This document shows positions 16,043 through 26,900 of a DNA stretch of 64,000 nucleotides, piece by piece. Made by a program: the position numbers and the translations under genes. This DNA comes from Oscarella lobularis (taxonomy: Eukaryota > Porifera > Homoscleromorpha > Homosclerophorida > Oscarellidae), in the NCBI RefSeq assembly GCF_947507565.1, contig NC_089178.1:186001-250000 (forward strand). Reading direction: 5' to 3'. Under the pieces are notes generated by a model. It searched no databases and had not been told where the DNA came from. It worked only from the letters and a program-made list of their open reading frames with translations. Position 1 is the stretch's first letter. Every line of letters begins with the position of its first letter.

Positions 16043-19000
16043 ATGGCGGTACGGCACCCAGAGCGCGCTCGTACTACTATTGTCGCTCCGACGGGAACGG
16101 GAGCGACCGGCGGGGGGCACGAATTGAAGTATTCGCTACACAGATGGTCGAGTTTCTACTCCGACGCCTTTCATCCGAAGTAAGCAGAAGAAGTTCGAAG
16201 CTCGCGCGAGATCTCGATCTGTGTTTACCTGCAGCAATATTCTTGTTGACAATCCTAAAGACGAAACGTCTCGCTGGCTATCCGAGTCAAATCGTCCGCC
16301 ACAGGCACGTTCTCTGGAATGGGTTTCGGAAATTTCTAATAATAATAATAATTGTCCCTTGTCTCTTATTTAGTACTTGACATTGAAGCTGAGCCACGGA
16401 CCTTGCATTGTGCGCAGCATCACTTTTGGAAAGTATAAGAGAGCGCACGTTTGCAATTTGCATTTGTTTGACATTTTCGCCGGTCTCGACGAAAATGAAA
16501 TGAAGCAAGTTTACACAGGGTATTAATCAATGAATGCAATTTACTCCCAATCAAGTCATCTTATTTGTAAAGGGAGCTGCGTAATGATGACGTCAAAGAG
16601 ACATTTCATTTAAAGCCAATATGCTGTAATTTTTTAAAAATAGGTTCGATTTTCTCGCACGCGAATACCGTTTTGAATTAACTATCTTTTTAACAACAGT
16701 TCCTCATTTGGCATGGGAACAGACCTTTGGATTTAGTATCTGGTATGTTGAACTGAGAGGCCAGCAACAGCAGCAGCAGCAGCAGCAGAACCAGGAAGTT
16801 CCAATGACGTCATCATTACTGCCAGAGTCTCTACCGTCCGTATCATGCCACGAAAAAATTTCTCCAATTTATTGTCTTAGTTCTGAAGTAAAGCTGGGAC
16901 TTTGTATAAGGGAGTGGATTAATGCTGATTGCTATTTTTAGATGAGAAGTGCTGAAGTGACGCGACATTGTCTGAAGCACTTGAGAAAACTAGGCTACAT
17001 GGATTTGTTTAGTGAACTGGGACGAAGGAGCCGAGTCAAATTGGAACATCCACAGCTGACGCAATTGCACTACGATTTAGTACGCATCTTGAATCGTTTA
17101 TTTGGAGATTAGTGAAATTGTCGACGAAATAGGTGGAATGCGCCGATTTTGAAACCAGTGAGCAACTCATCGAAGAAGCAGCCAATCGTAATATAGATAA
17201 GTTTCTATGTTTTTTGACGTCATCGCGGCATTTTAGGTGGAAATTTTGACGAATTTCTTAATAAGCAGGAAATTGACGTGGAATGGAAACGCATCAGAAA
17301 CGATCCTTCTCCAAAATCAGGTTTTAATTTGGTAGCTCTAGCACTCCAGATCAATAACGTATTAATTATTAATAGGCTCATATCGAGGGGCGCAGCGAAA
17401 ACGCTGGCCTGGAATGAGAGGAGGACATCAAATGGTTTTCGATCCTTGCACGAGTACCGAATAAATCGTTCTAGCGTAATCCGTCTAGCGGCTTTCTCGC
17501 AGAATCCATTCTTTTGTTTGGTGGTTGGGACGGCGAAAAGGATTTGGCCGATCTTTGGCAGTATCATCTTGAATCGCAAGAATGGGAGTGTCTCTCATTG
17601 GATACCGAAAAAGAGGTACGGTGTACGTAGAGCTGATCAGAAGCAAATGGAATCGACTGTATCGTACAAGGGAGGCCCGTGTGCGAGATCGTGTCACAAA
17701 ATGTGTCTCGACTGGAAACGGAGAAAGCTGTACACGTTCGGCAGATATTACGACAGCACTCCCGTAGAAACATCCAATGACAGGTCGCAATGAATCTCTT
17801 TCTATCACGCTTTTACGACGTATGTCATTTAGTCTGGGCGATCTCTACTTGTACGACCTCGCCACGCGCAAATGGACGTTACTTAGCGCCGACACGTCCT
17901 TGGAAGGGGGACCGGGTCTCGTCATTGATCATCAAGTTCGTAACGAATTATTGGTGTTCTGGCTTTTCGCATTTGTTCTCTCTCTAGATGTGCATTGATA
18001 GCGAAAATGAGACAATCTACGTTTTCGGTGGCAAAGTCTATTCAACTGCTTCGTTGATGTTAGAGTCTTCCAAGAAGCATCAAGTGCACCAAAGTTCCGG
18101 CCACTGTCTTAGTGGACGACTCTATTCGTATCACATTTCAAGTCGCAAATGGACACAAATTCTGTAAGGAGAAAGATGTTCTCTCCTCCCCCTCTCCCCG
18201 ACGCTTTTGATTGGATATTCTAGAAACCCCTCCCTTTGGGAAATGTGTCAAAATACGAAAGGCGGTCTCGGAATGGTTTTTAACGAGGTAAATAGGGGGG
18301 TCGGAACGTAACGCGGGAGTTGAGGCGTTTACACTGAGTCTCTTTGGTGAGGTTTCTCGTCAACTGTTCCTAATCGGCTCGTTTCCTCGTTACATAAGAT
18401 GTCTCGCCTATTACGTTGATACGTGCCAAATTAGAAATTTTTTCTATGAAGGTGGAATGAACGGTACACCATTTCGTTTTACCAGTGCCTTTTTTTCTGA
18501 TGGCCGAAACGGTCCTTCTAATTTATTTAGGAAGATACATTCAGAGAGTCTCTATTGATTGCGAAAAACAGGAAATCTACATTTTTAGCGTAAGTAGCCA
18601 GATGCCCGATGTGCTTCTCTCTGTTTTTGACTGTCCCTCCTCCTCCTCAATAGGGTCATCGTCGCACCTCGCAAAGAGTCGCTTTTAATTCTGTCTGCCT
18701 GTTCAAAATCGAAACGGAGGAATGGTGTGCGCTCACGAATTGCACAAAGAAGTACGTAGAATCCTTTAATTCGTTTCAGGTTGCGCGTTTGCAAATTCGG
18801 CGGCGTTGCGGCGATCCACTCCGCCGATGAAGCGACGACCCCTTGCGCTCGTTTCGCTTATCAATTGGTCTTTGATCCCATCTCGAAAGTACAGTAGATA
18901 TGTCACACCGCTTTCACGTAAATATGTTTTATATACCAGACGCATTTCATCTACGGAGGCAATGCCGGAAAACAGCACGAGCATCGGTGGATGCGTCTCG

Positions 19001-19678
19001 ATGATTTTTGGACGTTCACGGTTCAGTCCTGCCCCCCCCCCCCCCCCCCCCCCCCCGCCTTCGTTCACTTTTCATCGTCGATTTGTTTTTCTTCTTCTTT
19101 AGCTCGTAATGCCTTCGGGAGAGCAACTTGTGCGATCTTGCAAGTTAATGATTCGAAGGCAAAGGTCTTATTCGTTCGTTATTTCGTTTTTGTGCTCCTG
19201 CACGAAAATTGATTCGTGCAGATTTGAAGAATTGTCGCACACTAATTCCGTCGAAGCGCTGTCTTATCTACAGAACGATTTGTCTGCTCTCGTCGACCAC
19301 GGGAATCAAGCGGAAACGGACGAGGTTCTCTATTCAATTCAAGTCAACTTCCTGGAAAACTTTTGCAAAAAATATTCTTTCTAGTTTTGTGCACTAGTAT
19401 CGGTTCTCATAACGAATTTCTCTCAAAGGAAAATTCAAGACGATAGTCATTCAGGTAGAATCCTCATTTTTTTAAAAAAGGAAACGAAACGAGATAACAC
19501 ACTTTCAGCTCTTGATGAGTTCCGAATGCAGCGCAATCAGGTGACCGACGAATCTTATAAAGAGTGCGAAACTAAATTAATTCTGTCCTCTAAGTTGTTC
19601 GACAAGCTGTGCGGATATTTTCCAGAATCAATGACGAAACCAGTAGGTACACCCCCGTTCACAACAACGAAATTGTGA
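16043..19678 (+). CDS. MKLN1: Muskelin (kelch-repeat subunit of the CTLH E3 ligase)
   Basis: Muskelin is a kelch-propeller protein of the CTLH/GID ubiquitin ligase (family knowledge). The first exon (16043-16181) ends in YSLHRWSSFYSDAFHP, matching the start of the discoidin-like domain; ITFGKYKRAHVCNLHLF (16425-16480) and FSIWYVELRG (about 16733-16764) follow. LisH/CTLH region: VTRHCLKHLRKLGYMDLF (about 16955-17010). Kelch repeats: GMRGGHQMVFDP (17420-17450), ILLFGGWDGEKDLADLW (17500-17550), GPCARSCHKMCLDWKRRKLY (17670-17735), MCIDSENETIYVFGG (17990-18030), RFAYQLVFDPISKVHYIYGG (18845-18970) and MRLDDFWTF (19000-19015). The C-terminus has SVEALSYLQNDLSALVDH and KLFDKLCGYFPESMTKP. A CAG repeat (16762-16788) encodes poly-Gln. 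Introns are about 50-80 bp, and all checked junctions keep frame. Confidence 0.94.
16762..16788 (+). repeat. CAG repeat coding poly-Gln in muskelin
   Basis: Eight consecutive glutamine codons directly after FSIWYVELRG. This insertion is absent from vertebrate muskelin and is probably length-variable. Confidence 0.85.
19032..19056. repeat. 25-base poly-C run in a muskelin intron
   Basis: An uninterrupted run of C inside the intron after the exon ending DDFWTFT. It is the second long C run in the window (the other is 1658-1686), both within introns and both on the + strand. Confidence 0.95.
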
Positions 19679-19724
19679 CAATTTTACAAGCGGTAGCGTG
19701 CAACATACGAATTTAGACGCATTA

Positions 19725-20475
19725 CACAGGAATGATAAATTAAGTCTATCGCTCTCTTCCGCCTTTCTTTGAGAAAAGAGGCACTTGTCATCCGGGTTTG
19801 GAGACACCGACGCGGAGCGATAAAATCGAACTGCCATCGCGTTTGCTTCGAGAAACAGCGCTGACGAGCCATTACCATGGAGTTTTACAACAGTTTTATT
19901 TGATACAAAAAAGAAAAAAACGCTGCATGCGCTCGATCGCTCGCAAACTCCTTCCAATCGTTCCTTCTTCGATTTGATCGTTTCGTCTTCGTTTTCTTGA
20001 GCCTTCTCGTCCATATTTCCACCTAAAAAACATCCCGTCGTTCCGTCGTCGATTTCTTGAGCTCTTTCGTTCGCGTTTCCGCCGAAAAAGAAGAAGATTC
20101 GTCTCTGTCGTTCCATCTTCGTTTTCTTGAGCCTTCTCGTCCACATTTTGCCCTAAAAAACAAGAAGATTTGTCTCTGTCGTTCCGTCTTCGATTTCTCG
20201 AGCTCTCTCCTTCACGCTTCCACCTAGAAAAAAAAGAAAAAAATTAGTATCTGTCAAAAAATCGTTGTACGTACCTTTTTGCTGCGTCCGTATTCGCGCT
20301 ATCCAGGCTACACCGCGCGGAGGTTCGGACGCTTCGTAGCCCAAGGCAGCCACCGCAAAAGCAATGGCCACCCGTTCCAAAAAGTGTCGGGCGAGCCACG
20401 ACGTCATCAGCCACCCCACCGGTACCCGCCTGGATGAGAGACGGCCCCTAATACCGTAGTCCCCCGGCGCGACCT
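19725..20475 (-). pseudogene. Truncated duplicate (copy A) of the 30.6-31.1 kb small gene
   Basis: From about 19750 to 20471 this sequence matches 30245-30902 in the same orientation at high identity by eye. It keeps the 3' half of the coding exon (residues from VGWLMTSWLARHF to RIRTQQKG), the intron with donor GTACGT, and downstream copies of a 60-70-bp exon-like unit (GGSVKERAREIEDGTTE, then related GGN-type units). The N-terminal presequence exon is lost: similarity stops abruptly at 20471. Copy A has one more downstream unit than copy B. It starts only about 50 bp after the muskelin stop codon. It could be expressed as a shorter protein from the ATG near 20419, but a decayed duplicate is the simpler reading. 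Confidence 0.65.
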
Positions 20476-20913
20476 CCGCGATGCCGGCACGTATCTAGAC
20501 GTGCCATAGCTCGTTTGAAAGCCCTATCATCGGTCAATAATACTATCAATCGCTGGTTTCAATCCGTTCATTCGTTTAGGCGCAATTCCGGTCTAGGTGA
20601 AGGGCGTGGCGTATCAATTATGGAACACTTTTACGACATCTAAGGAGTAAGAGTGCATTCGCAAAATATGTCGAGGAGAATGGAGATTCAAGAGAAGGAC
20701 GTAACAAAGTTGTTGATGCGTGTATTGCCATTCATATTGCAGGTCAACTCAAGGATATCGTGAAACGGAATGGCTATTTTATTTCTTGATACAAATTTAA
20801 TTAACTTCCTTTTTAGTTTTTTATGCCATCATTTTGTATGTGACCAATTTTTTCAATTTTTTTATAGTGGTTGTCCGGGATTATTTGACGTCACCACGTG
20901 CGCTGAGGTCGAA
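20476..20913. other. Spacer before CYB5R with unassigned short ORF and composite promoter site
   Basis: A 7-bp stem (GGCACGT..ACGTGCC) lies at about 20485-20504, right at the break of the duplicate. An ATG at 20668 opens a 25-codon reading frame ending at a GT donor-like site (about 20743); no similarity is recognised. Just upstream of the CYB5R ATG, TGACGTCA (20886-20893, CRE/ATF palindrome) is followed by the E-box CACGTG (20895-20900). Confidence 0.5.
20886..20900 (+). promoter_or_regulatory. CRE palindrome plus E-box upstream of the CYB5R start
   Basis: TGACGTCA and CACGTG are separated by one base, 13 bp before the putative start codon at 20914. Such sites bind bZIP (ATF/CREB) and bHLH factors in animals. 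Function here is inferred from the motif only. Confidence 0.4.
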
Positions 20914-23900
20914 ATGGTAAGCCAAAGGACGTCTTCGCTCGCCGATTACGTCGTCTCTCTAATGCATTTTAGATTGGTCTAGTCGTGGCGGCAATCGTTC
21001 CCGTCGTCCTACCGAACGTTCTGGGGAACGACAGGCAAAGCGGGGTCCCCAACGCCACCGAAACACGAAAAATGCTTGGATCCAACAATGAAGATCCCAA
21101 TGAAGCTAATCGAAAAGGAGGTAGCCGAAAGAAAACGCGAAACGAGACAAAACCACGTGACTAGAGAGCCGCGTCGAAATTTTTCGCACGTAGATCGTGA
21201 GTCACGACACGCGACGCTTTCGCTTCGCTCGGACATGATTCTCGGCTTACCAATCGGTGAGTCTTCGAAGAGGGGGGACCGGGACCCCTTCATGAAATCA
21301 TTTCTCTCAGGGAAACACATGTACTTGAGCGCCCGTATCAAAGACGATCTCGTCATTCGTCCATATACCCCCGTGACCTCTGACGATGAAATTGGCTACT
21401 TTGATTTAGTCATCAAGGTAGCTATGGATACTTATGGGTCATGTGATGTATTTAATTAATTATTTATTTTAGGTCTATTTTGCCAATGTTCATCCGCGTT
21501 TTCCTGATGGCAGTAAAATGACTCAGCACTTGGAATCCCTTGAAATTGGGGATGCAATTGACGTGCGTGGGCCATCAGGTCATCTGACCTATCTGGGCAA
21601 AGGTAATTAATAAGAGAGAGAGAGAGAGACAGAGACACGTGTTCTCTTCACCAAGGCAAAACGCACATCAAGGAAGGCAAAAAGGAAGAATCTCGACAAT
21701 GCACTCACATTGGAATGATAGCTGGAGGCTCCGGTATTTAATAATAATGTATTATCATTAGACAATATTTTCGTGCGCAAGGCATCACCCCAATACTTCA
21801 AATCGTACAAGCAATTCTAAAAGACCCATACGACAGAACAGAAATGTCACTCATATTTGCCAATCAGGTATAAATAAATAAATAAATAGATAATACCCTC
21901 CGACCAATAATGTATACCATAGACCGAAGATGACATTCTCCTTCGTCCTGAACTAGAAAAAAATAGCAGCAGATAATCCAAACTTCAAGCTTTGGTACAC
22001 CCTAGATCGTCCACCCGAAGGTAAGACTATTCATAAGGAGTACGTACACGCCTGCCGGTATATATACGCCGCTTGCCGGAATATATACACCGCCTGCCGG
22101 CGGATACGTACGCCGCTTGCCGTAATATATACACCGCTTGCCGAAATATATACACCGCCTGCCGGAATATATACACCGCTTGCCGGCGGAGTACGTACAC
22201 GCCTGCCGGAATATATACACCGCTTGCCGGAATATATACAACGCCTGCCGGAATATATACACATATACACTGCCTTCCGGAATATATACACCGCCTGCCA
22301 GCGGATACGTACACCGCTTGCCGGAATATATACACCGCCTGCCGGAATATATACACCGCCTGCCGGAATATATACACCGCTTGCCGGCGGAGTACGTACA
22401 CGCCTGCCGGTATATATACACCGCCTGCCGGAATATATACACCGCTTGCCGAAATATATACACCGCCTGCCGGAATATATACACCGCCTGCCGGAATATA
22501 TACACCGCTTGCCGGCGGAGTACGTACACGACTGCCGGAATATATACACCGCCTGCCGGAATATATACACCGCTTGCCGGCGGAGTACGTACACGCCTGC
22601 CGGTATATATACACCGCTTGCCGGCGGAGTACGTACACCGCCTGCCGGAATATATACACCGCCTGCCGGAATATATACACCGCCTGCTGGCAGAGTACGT
22701 ACACGCCTGCCGGAATATATACACCGCCTGCCGGCGGAGTACGTACACGCCTGCCGGAATATATACACCGCTTGCCGGCGGAGTACGTACACGCCTGCCG
22801 GAATATGTACACCGCCTGCCGGAATATATACAACGCCTGCCGGAATATATGCACATATACACTGCCTTCCGGAATATATACACCGCCTGCCAGCGGATAC
22901 GTACACCGCTTGCCGGAATATATACACCGCCTGCCGGAATATATACACCGCTTGCCGGCGGAGTACGTACACGCCTGCCGGTATATATACACCGCTTGCC
23001 GGAATATATACACCGCCTGCCGGAATATATACACCGCCTGCTGGCAGAGTACGTACACGCCTGCCGGAATATATACACCGCCTGCCGGCGGAGTACGTAC
23101 ACCGCTTGCCGTAATATATACACCGCTTGCCGGAATATATACACCGCCTGCCGGAATATATACACCGCCTGCCGGAATATATACACCGCCTGCTGGCGGA
23201 GTACGTACACGCCTGCCGGAATATATACACCGCTTGCCGGCGGAGTACGTACACGCCTGCCGGAATATATACACCGCCTGCCGGTATATATACACCGCTT
23301 GCCGGCGGAGTACGTACACCGCCTGCCGGAATATATACACCGCCTGCCGGAATATATACACCGCCTGCTGGCAGAGTACGTACACGCCTGCCGGAATATA
23401 TACACCGCCTGCCGGCGGAGTACGTACACGCCTGCCGGAATATATACACCGCCTGCCGGAATATATACACCGCCTGCCGGAATATATACACCGCTTGCCG
23501 GCGGAGTACGTACACGCCTGCCGGAATATATACACCGCCTGCCGGAATATATACACCGCTTGCCGGCGGTGTACGTACACGCCTGCCGGAATATATACAC
23601 CGCCTGCCGGCGGAGTACGTACACCGCTTGCCGGAATATATACACCGCCTGTCGGCAAAGTACGTACACTGCCTTCCGGAATATATACACCGTTGTAGCC
23701 GATGTAGTCGTTGTAGCCGTTGTAGTCGTTGTAGTCGTTGTAGTCATTGTAGCCGTTACAGTCATTGTAGTCATTGTAGCCGTTGTAGTCGTTGTAGTCA
23801 TTGTAGCCGTTGCAGTCATTGTAGTCATTGTAGTCATTGTAGCCGTTGTGGTAGTTGTTGTAGTTGTAGCCGTTGTAGTTTCTTGCCAAAATATATACAC

Positions 23901-26900
23901 CGCCTGCCGGCGGAGTACGTACACGCCTGCCGGAATATATACACCGCCTGCCCGCGGAGTATGTACACCGCTTCCGTAATATATACACCGCCTGCCTCCG
24001 GAGTACGTACACGGCTTGCCGTAATATATACACCGCCTGCCGGCGGAGTACGTACACGCCTTAGGGAATATATACACCGCCTGCCCGCGGAGTATGTACA
24101 CCGCTTGCCGTAATATATACACCGCTTGGCGGAATATATACAATGCCTGCCGGCGGAGTACGTACACGCCTGCCGGTATATATACACCGCCTTCCGGAAT
24201 ATATACACCGCCTGCCGGCGGAGTACGTATACGCCTGCCGGAATATATACACCGCCTGCCGGCGGAGTACGCACACCGCCTGCGGGAATATATACACCGC
24301 CTGCCGGAATATATACACCGCCTGCCGGAATATATACACCGCCTGCCAGAATATATACACCGCCTGCCTGCGGAGTACGTACACCGCTTGCCCGTATATA
24401 TACACCGCTTGCCGGCGGAGTACGTACACGCCTGCCGGAATATATACACCGCTTGCCGGAATATATACACCGCCTGCCGGCGGAGTACGTACACTGCCTT
24501 CCGGAATATATACACCGCTCTCCGGAGTATATACACCGCCTGCCGGCGGAGTACGTACACGCCTGCAGGTATATATACACCGCCTTCCGGCGGAGTACGT
24601 ACACCGCTTGCCGGAATATAAACACCGCCTGCCGGCGGAGTACGTACATGCTTGCCGGTATATTTACACCGCTTGCCGGAATATATACACCGCCTGCCGG
24701 AATATATACACCGCTTGCCGGCGGTGTACGTACACCGCCTGCCGGAATATATACACCGCCTCCGGAATATATACACCGCCTGCCGGAATATATACACCGC
24801 TTGCCGGCGGTGTACGTACACGCCTGCCGGAATATATACACCGCCTGCCGGCGGAGTACGTACACCGCTTGCCGGAATATATACACCGCCTGCCAGAATA
24901 TATACACCGCCTGCCGGAATATATACACCGCTTGCCGGAATATATGCACCGCCTGCCGGCGGAGTATGTATACACCTGCCGGAATATATACACCGCCTGC
25001 CGGCGGAGTACGTACACCGCTTGCCGTAATATATACACCGCCCTCTGGCAGAGTACGTACACGCCTGCAGGAATATATACACCGCCTGCCCGCGGAGTAT
25101 GTACACCGCTTCCGTAATATATACACTGCCTGTCGGCAAAGTACGTACACTGCCTTGCGGAATATATACACCGTTGTAGCCGTTGTAGTCGTTGTAGCCG
25201 TTGTAGTCGTTGTAGCCGTTGTAGTCGTTGTAGCCGTTGTAGTCATTGTAGCCGTTGTAGTCGTTGTAGCCGTTGTAGCCGTTGTAGCCGTTGTAGTCGT
25301 TGTAGCCGTTGTAGTCGTTGTAGCCGTTGTAGTCGTTGTAGGCGTTGTAGTCATTGTAGCCGTTGTAGTCGTTGTAGCCGTTGTAGTCGTTGTAGCCGTT
25401 GTAGTCGTTGTAGCCGTTGTAGCCGTTGTAGCCGTTGTAGTCGTTGTAGCCGTTGTAGCCGTTGTAGCCGTTGTAGTCGTTGTAGCCGTTGTAGTCGTTG
25501 TAGCCGTTGTAGCCGTTGTAGTCGTTGTAGCCGTTGTAGCCGTTGTAGCCGTTGTAGTCGTTGTAGCCGTTGTAGTCGTTGTAGCCGTTGTAGTCGTTGT
25601 AGGCGTTGTAGTCATTGTAGCCGTTGTAGTCGTTGTAGCCGTTGTAGTCGTTGTAGCCGTTGTAGTCGTTGTAGCCGTTGTAGCCGTTGTAGCCGTTGTA
25701 GTCGTTGTAGCCGTTGTAGCCGTTGTAGTCGTTGTAGTCGTTGTAGCCGTTGTAGTCGTTGTAGCCGTTGTAGCCGTTGTAGTCGTTGTAGTCATTGTAG
25801 CCGTTGTAGCCGTTGTAGTCGTTGTAGCCGTTGTAGCCGTTGTAGTCGTTGTAGTCATTGTAGCCGTTGTAGCCGTTGTAGTCGTTGTAGCCGTTGTAGC
25901 CGTTGTAGTCGTTGTAGCCGTTGTAGTCGTTGTAGCCGTTGTAGTCGTTGTAGCCGTTGTAGCCGTTGTAGTCGTTGTAGTCGTTGTAGCCGTTGTAGCC
26001 GTTGTAGTCGTTGTAGTCATTGTAGCCGTTGTAGCCGTTGTAGTCGTTGTAGCCGTTGTAGCCGTTGTAGTCGTTGTAGTCATTGTAGCCGTTGTAGCCG
26101 TTGTAGTCGTTGTAGCCGTTGTAGCCGTTGTAGTCGTTGTAGCCGTTGTAGTCGTTGTAGCCGTTGTAGTCGTTGTAGCCGTTGTAGCCGTTGTAGTCGT
26201 TGTAGTCGTTGTAGCCGTTGTAGTCGTTGTAGCCGTTGTACCCGTTGTAGTCGTTGTAGCCGTTGTAGTCATTGTAGCCGTTGTAGTCGTTGTAGCCGTT
26301 GTAGTCGTTGTAGCCGTTGTAGCCGTTGTAGTCGTTGTAGCCGTTGTAGTCATTGTAGCCGTTGTAGTCGTTGTAGCCGTTGTAGTCGTTGTAGTCGTTG
26401 TAGCCGTTGTAGTCGTTGTAGCCGTTGTAGTCGTTGTAGCCGTTGTAGCCGTTGTAGCCGTTGTAGTCGTTGTAGTCGTTGTAGCCGTTGTAGTCGTTGT
26501 AGCCGTTGTAGTCGTTGTAGCCGTTGTAGCCGTTGTAGTCGTTGTAGCCGTTGTAGCCGTTGTAGTCGTTGTAGCCGTTGTAGCCGTTGTAGCCGTTGTA
26601 GCCGTTGTAGTCGTTGTAGTCGTTGTAGCCGTTGTAGTCGTTGTAGTCGTTGTAGCCGTTGTAGTCGTTGTAGCCGTTGTAGCCGTTGAAGTCGTTGTAG
26701 CCGTTGTAGCCGTTGTAGTCGTTGTAGTCGTTGTAGCCGTTGTAGTCGTTGTAGCCGTTGTAGCCGTTGTAGCCGTTGTAGTCGTTGTAGTCGTTGTAGC
26801 CGTTGTAGTCGTTGTAGCCGTTGTAGTCGTTGTAGCCGTTGTAGTCGTTGTAGCCGTTGTAGCCGTTGTAGTCGTTGTAGCCGTTGTAGCCGTTGTAGTC

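Noticed and set aside
15872..16380. Plus-strand ORFs across the USP30-like/muskelin starts
   Set aside because: They are out-of-frame shadows of the USP30-like N-terminus and muskelin exon 1.
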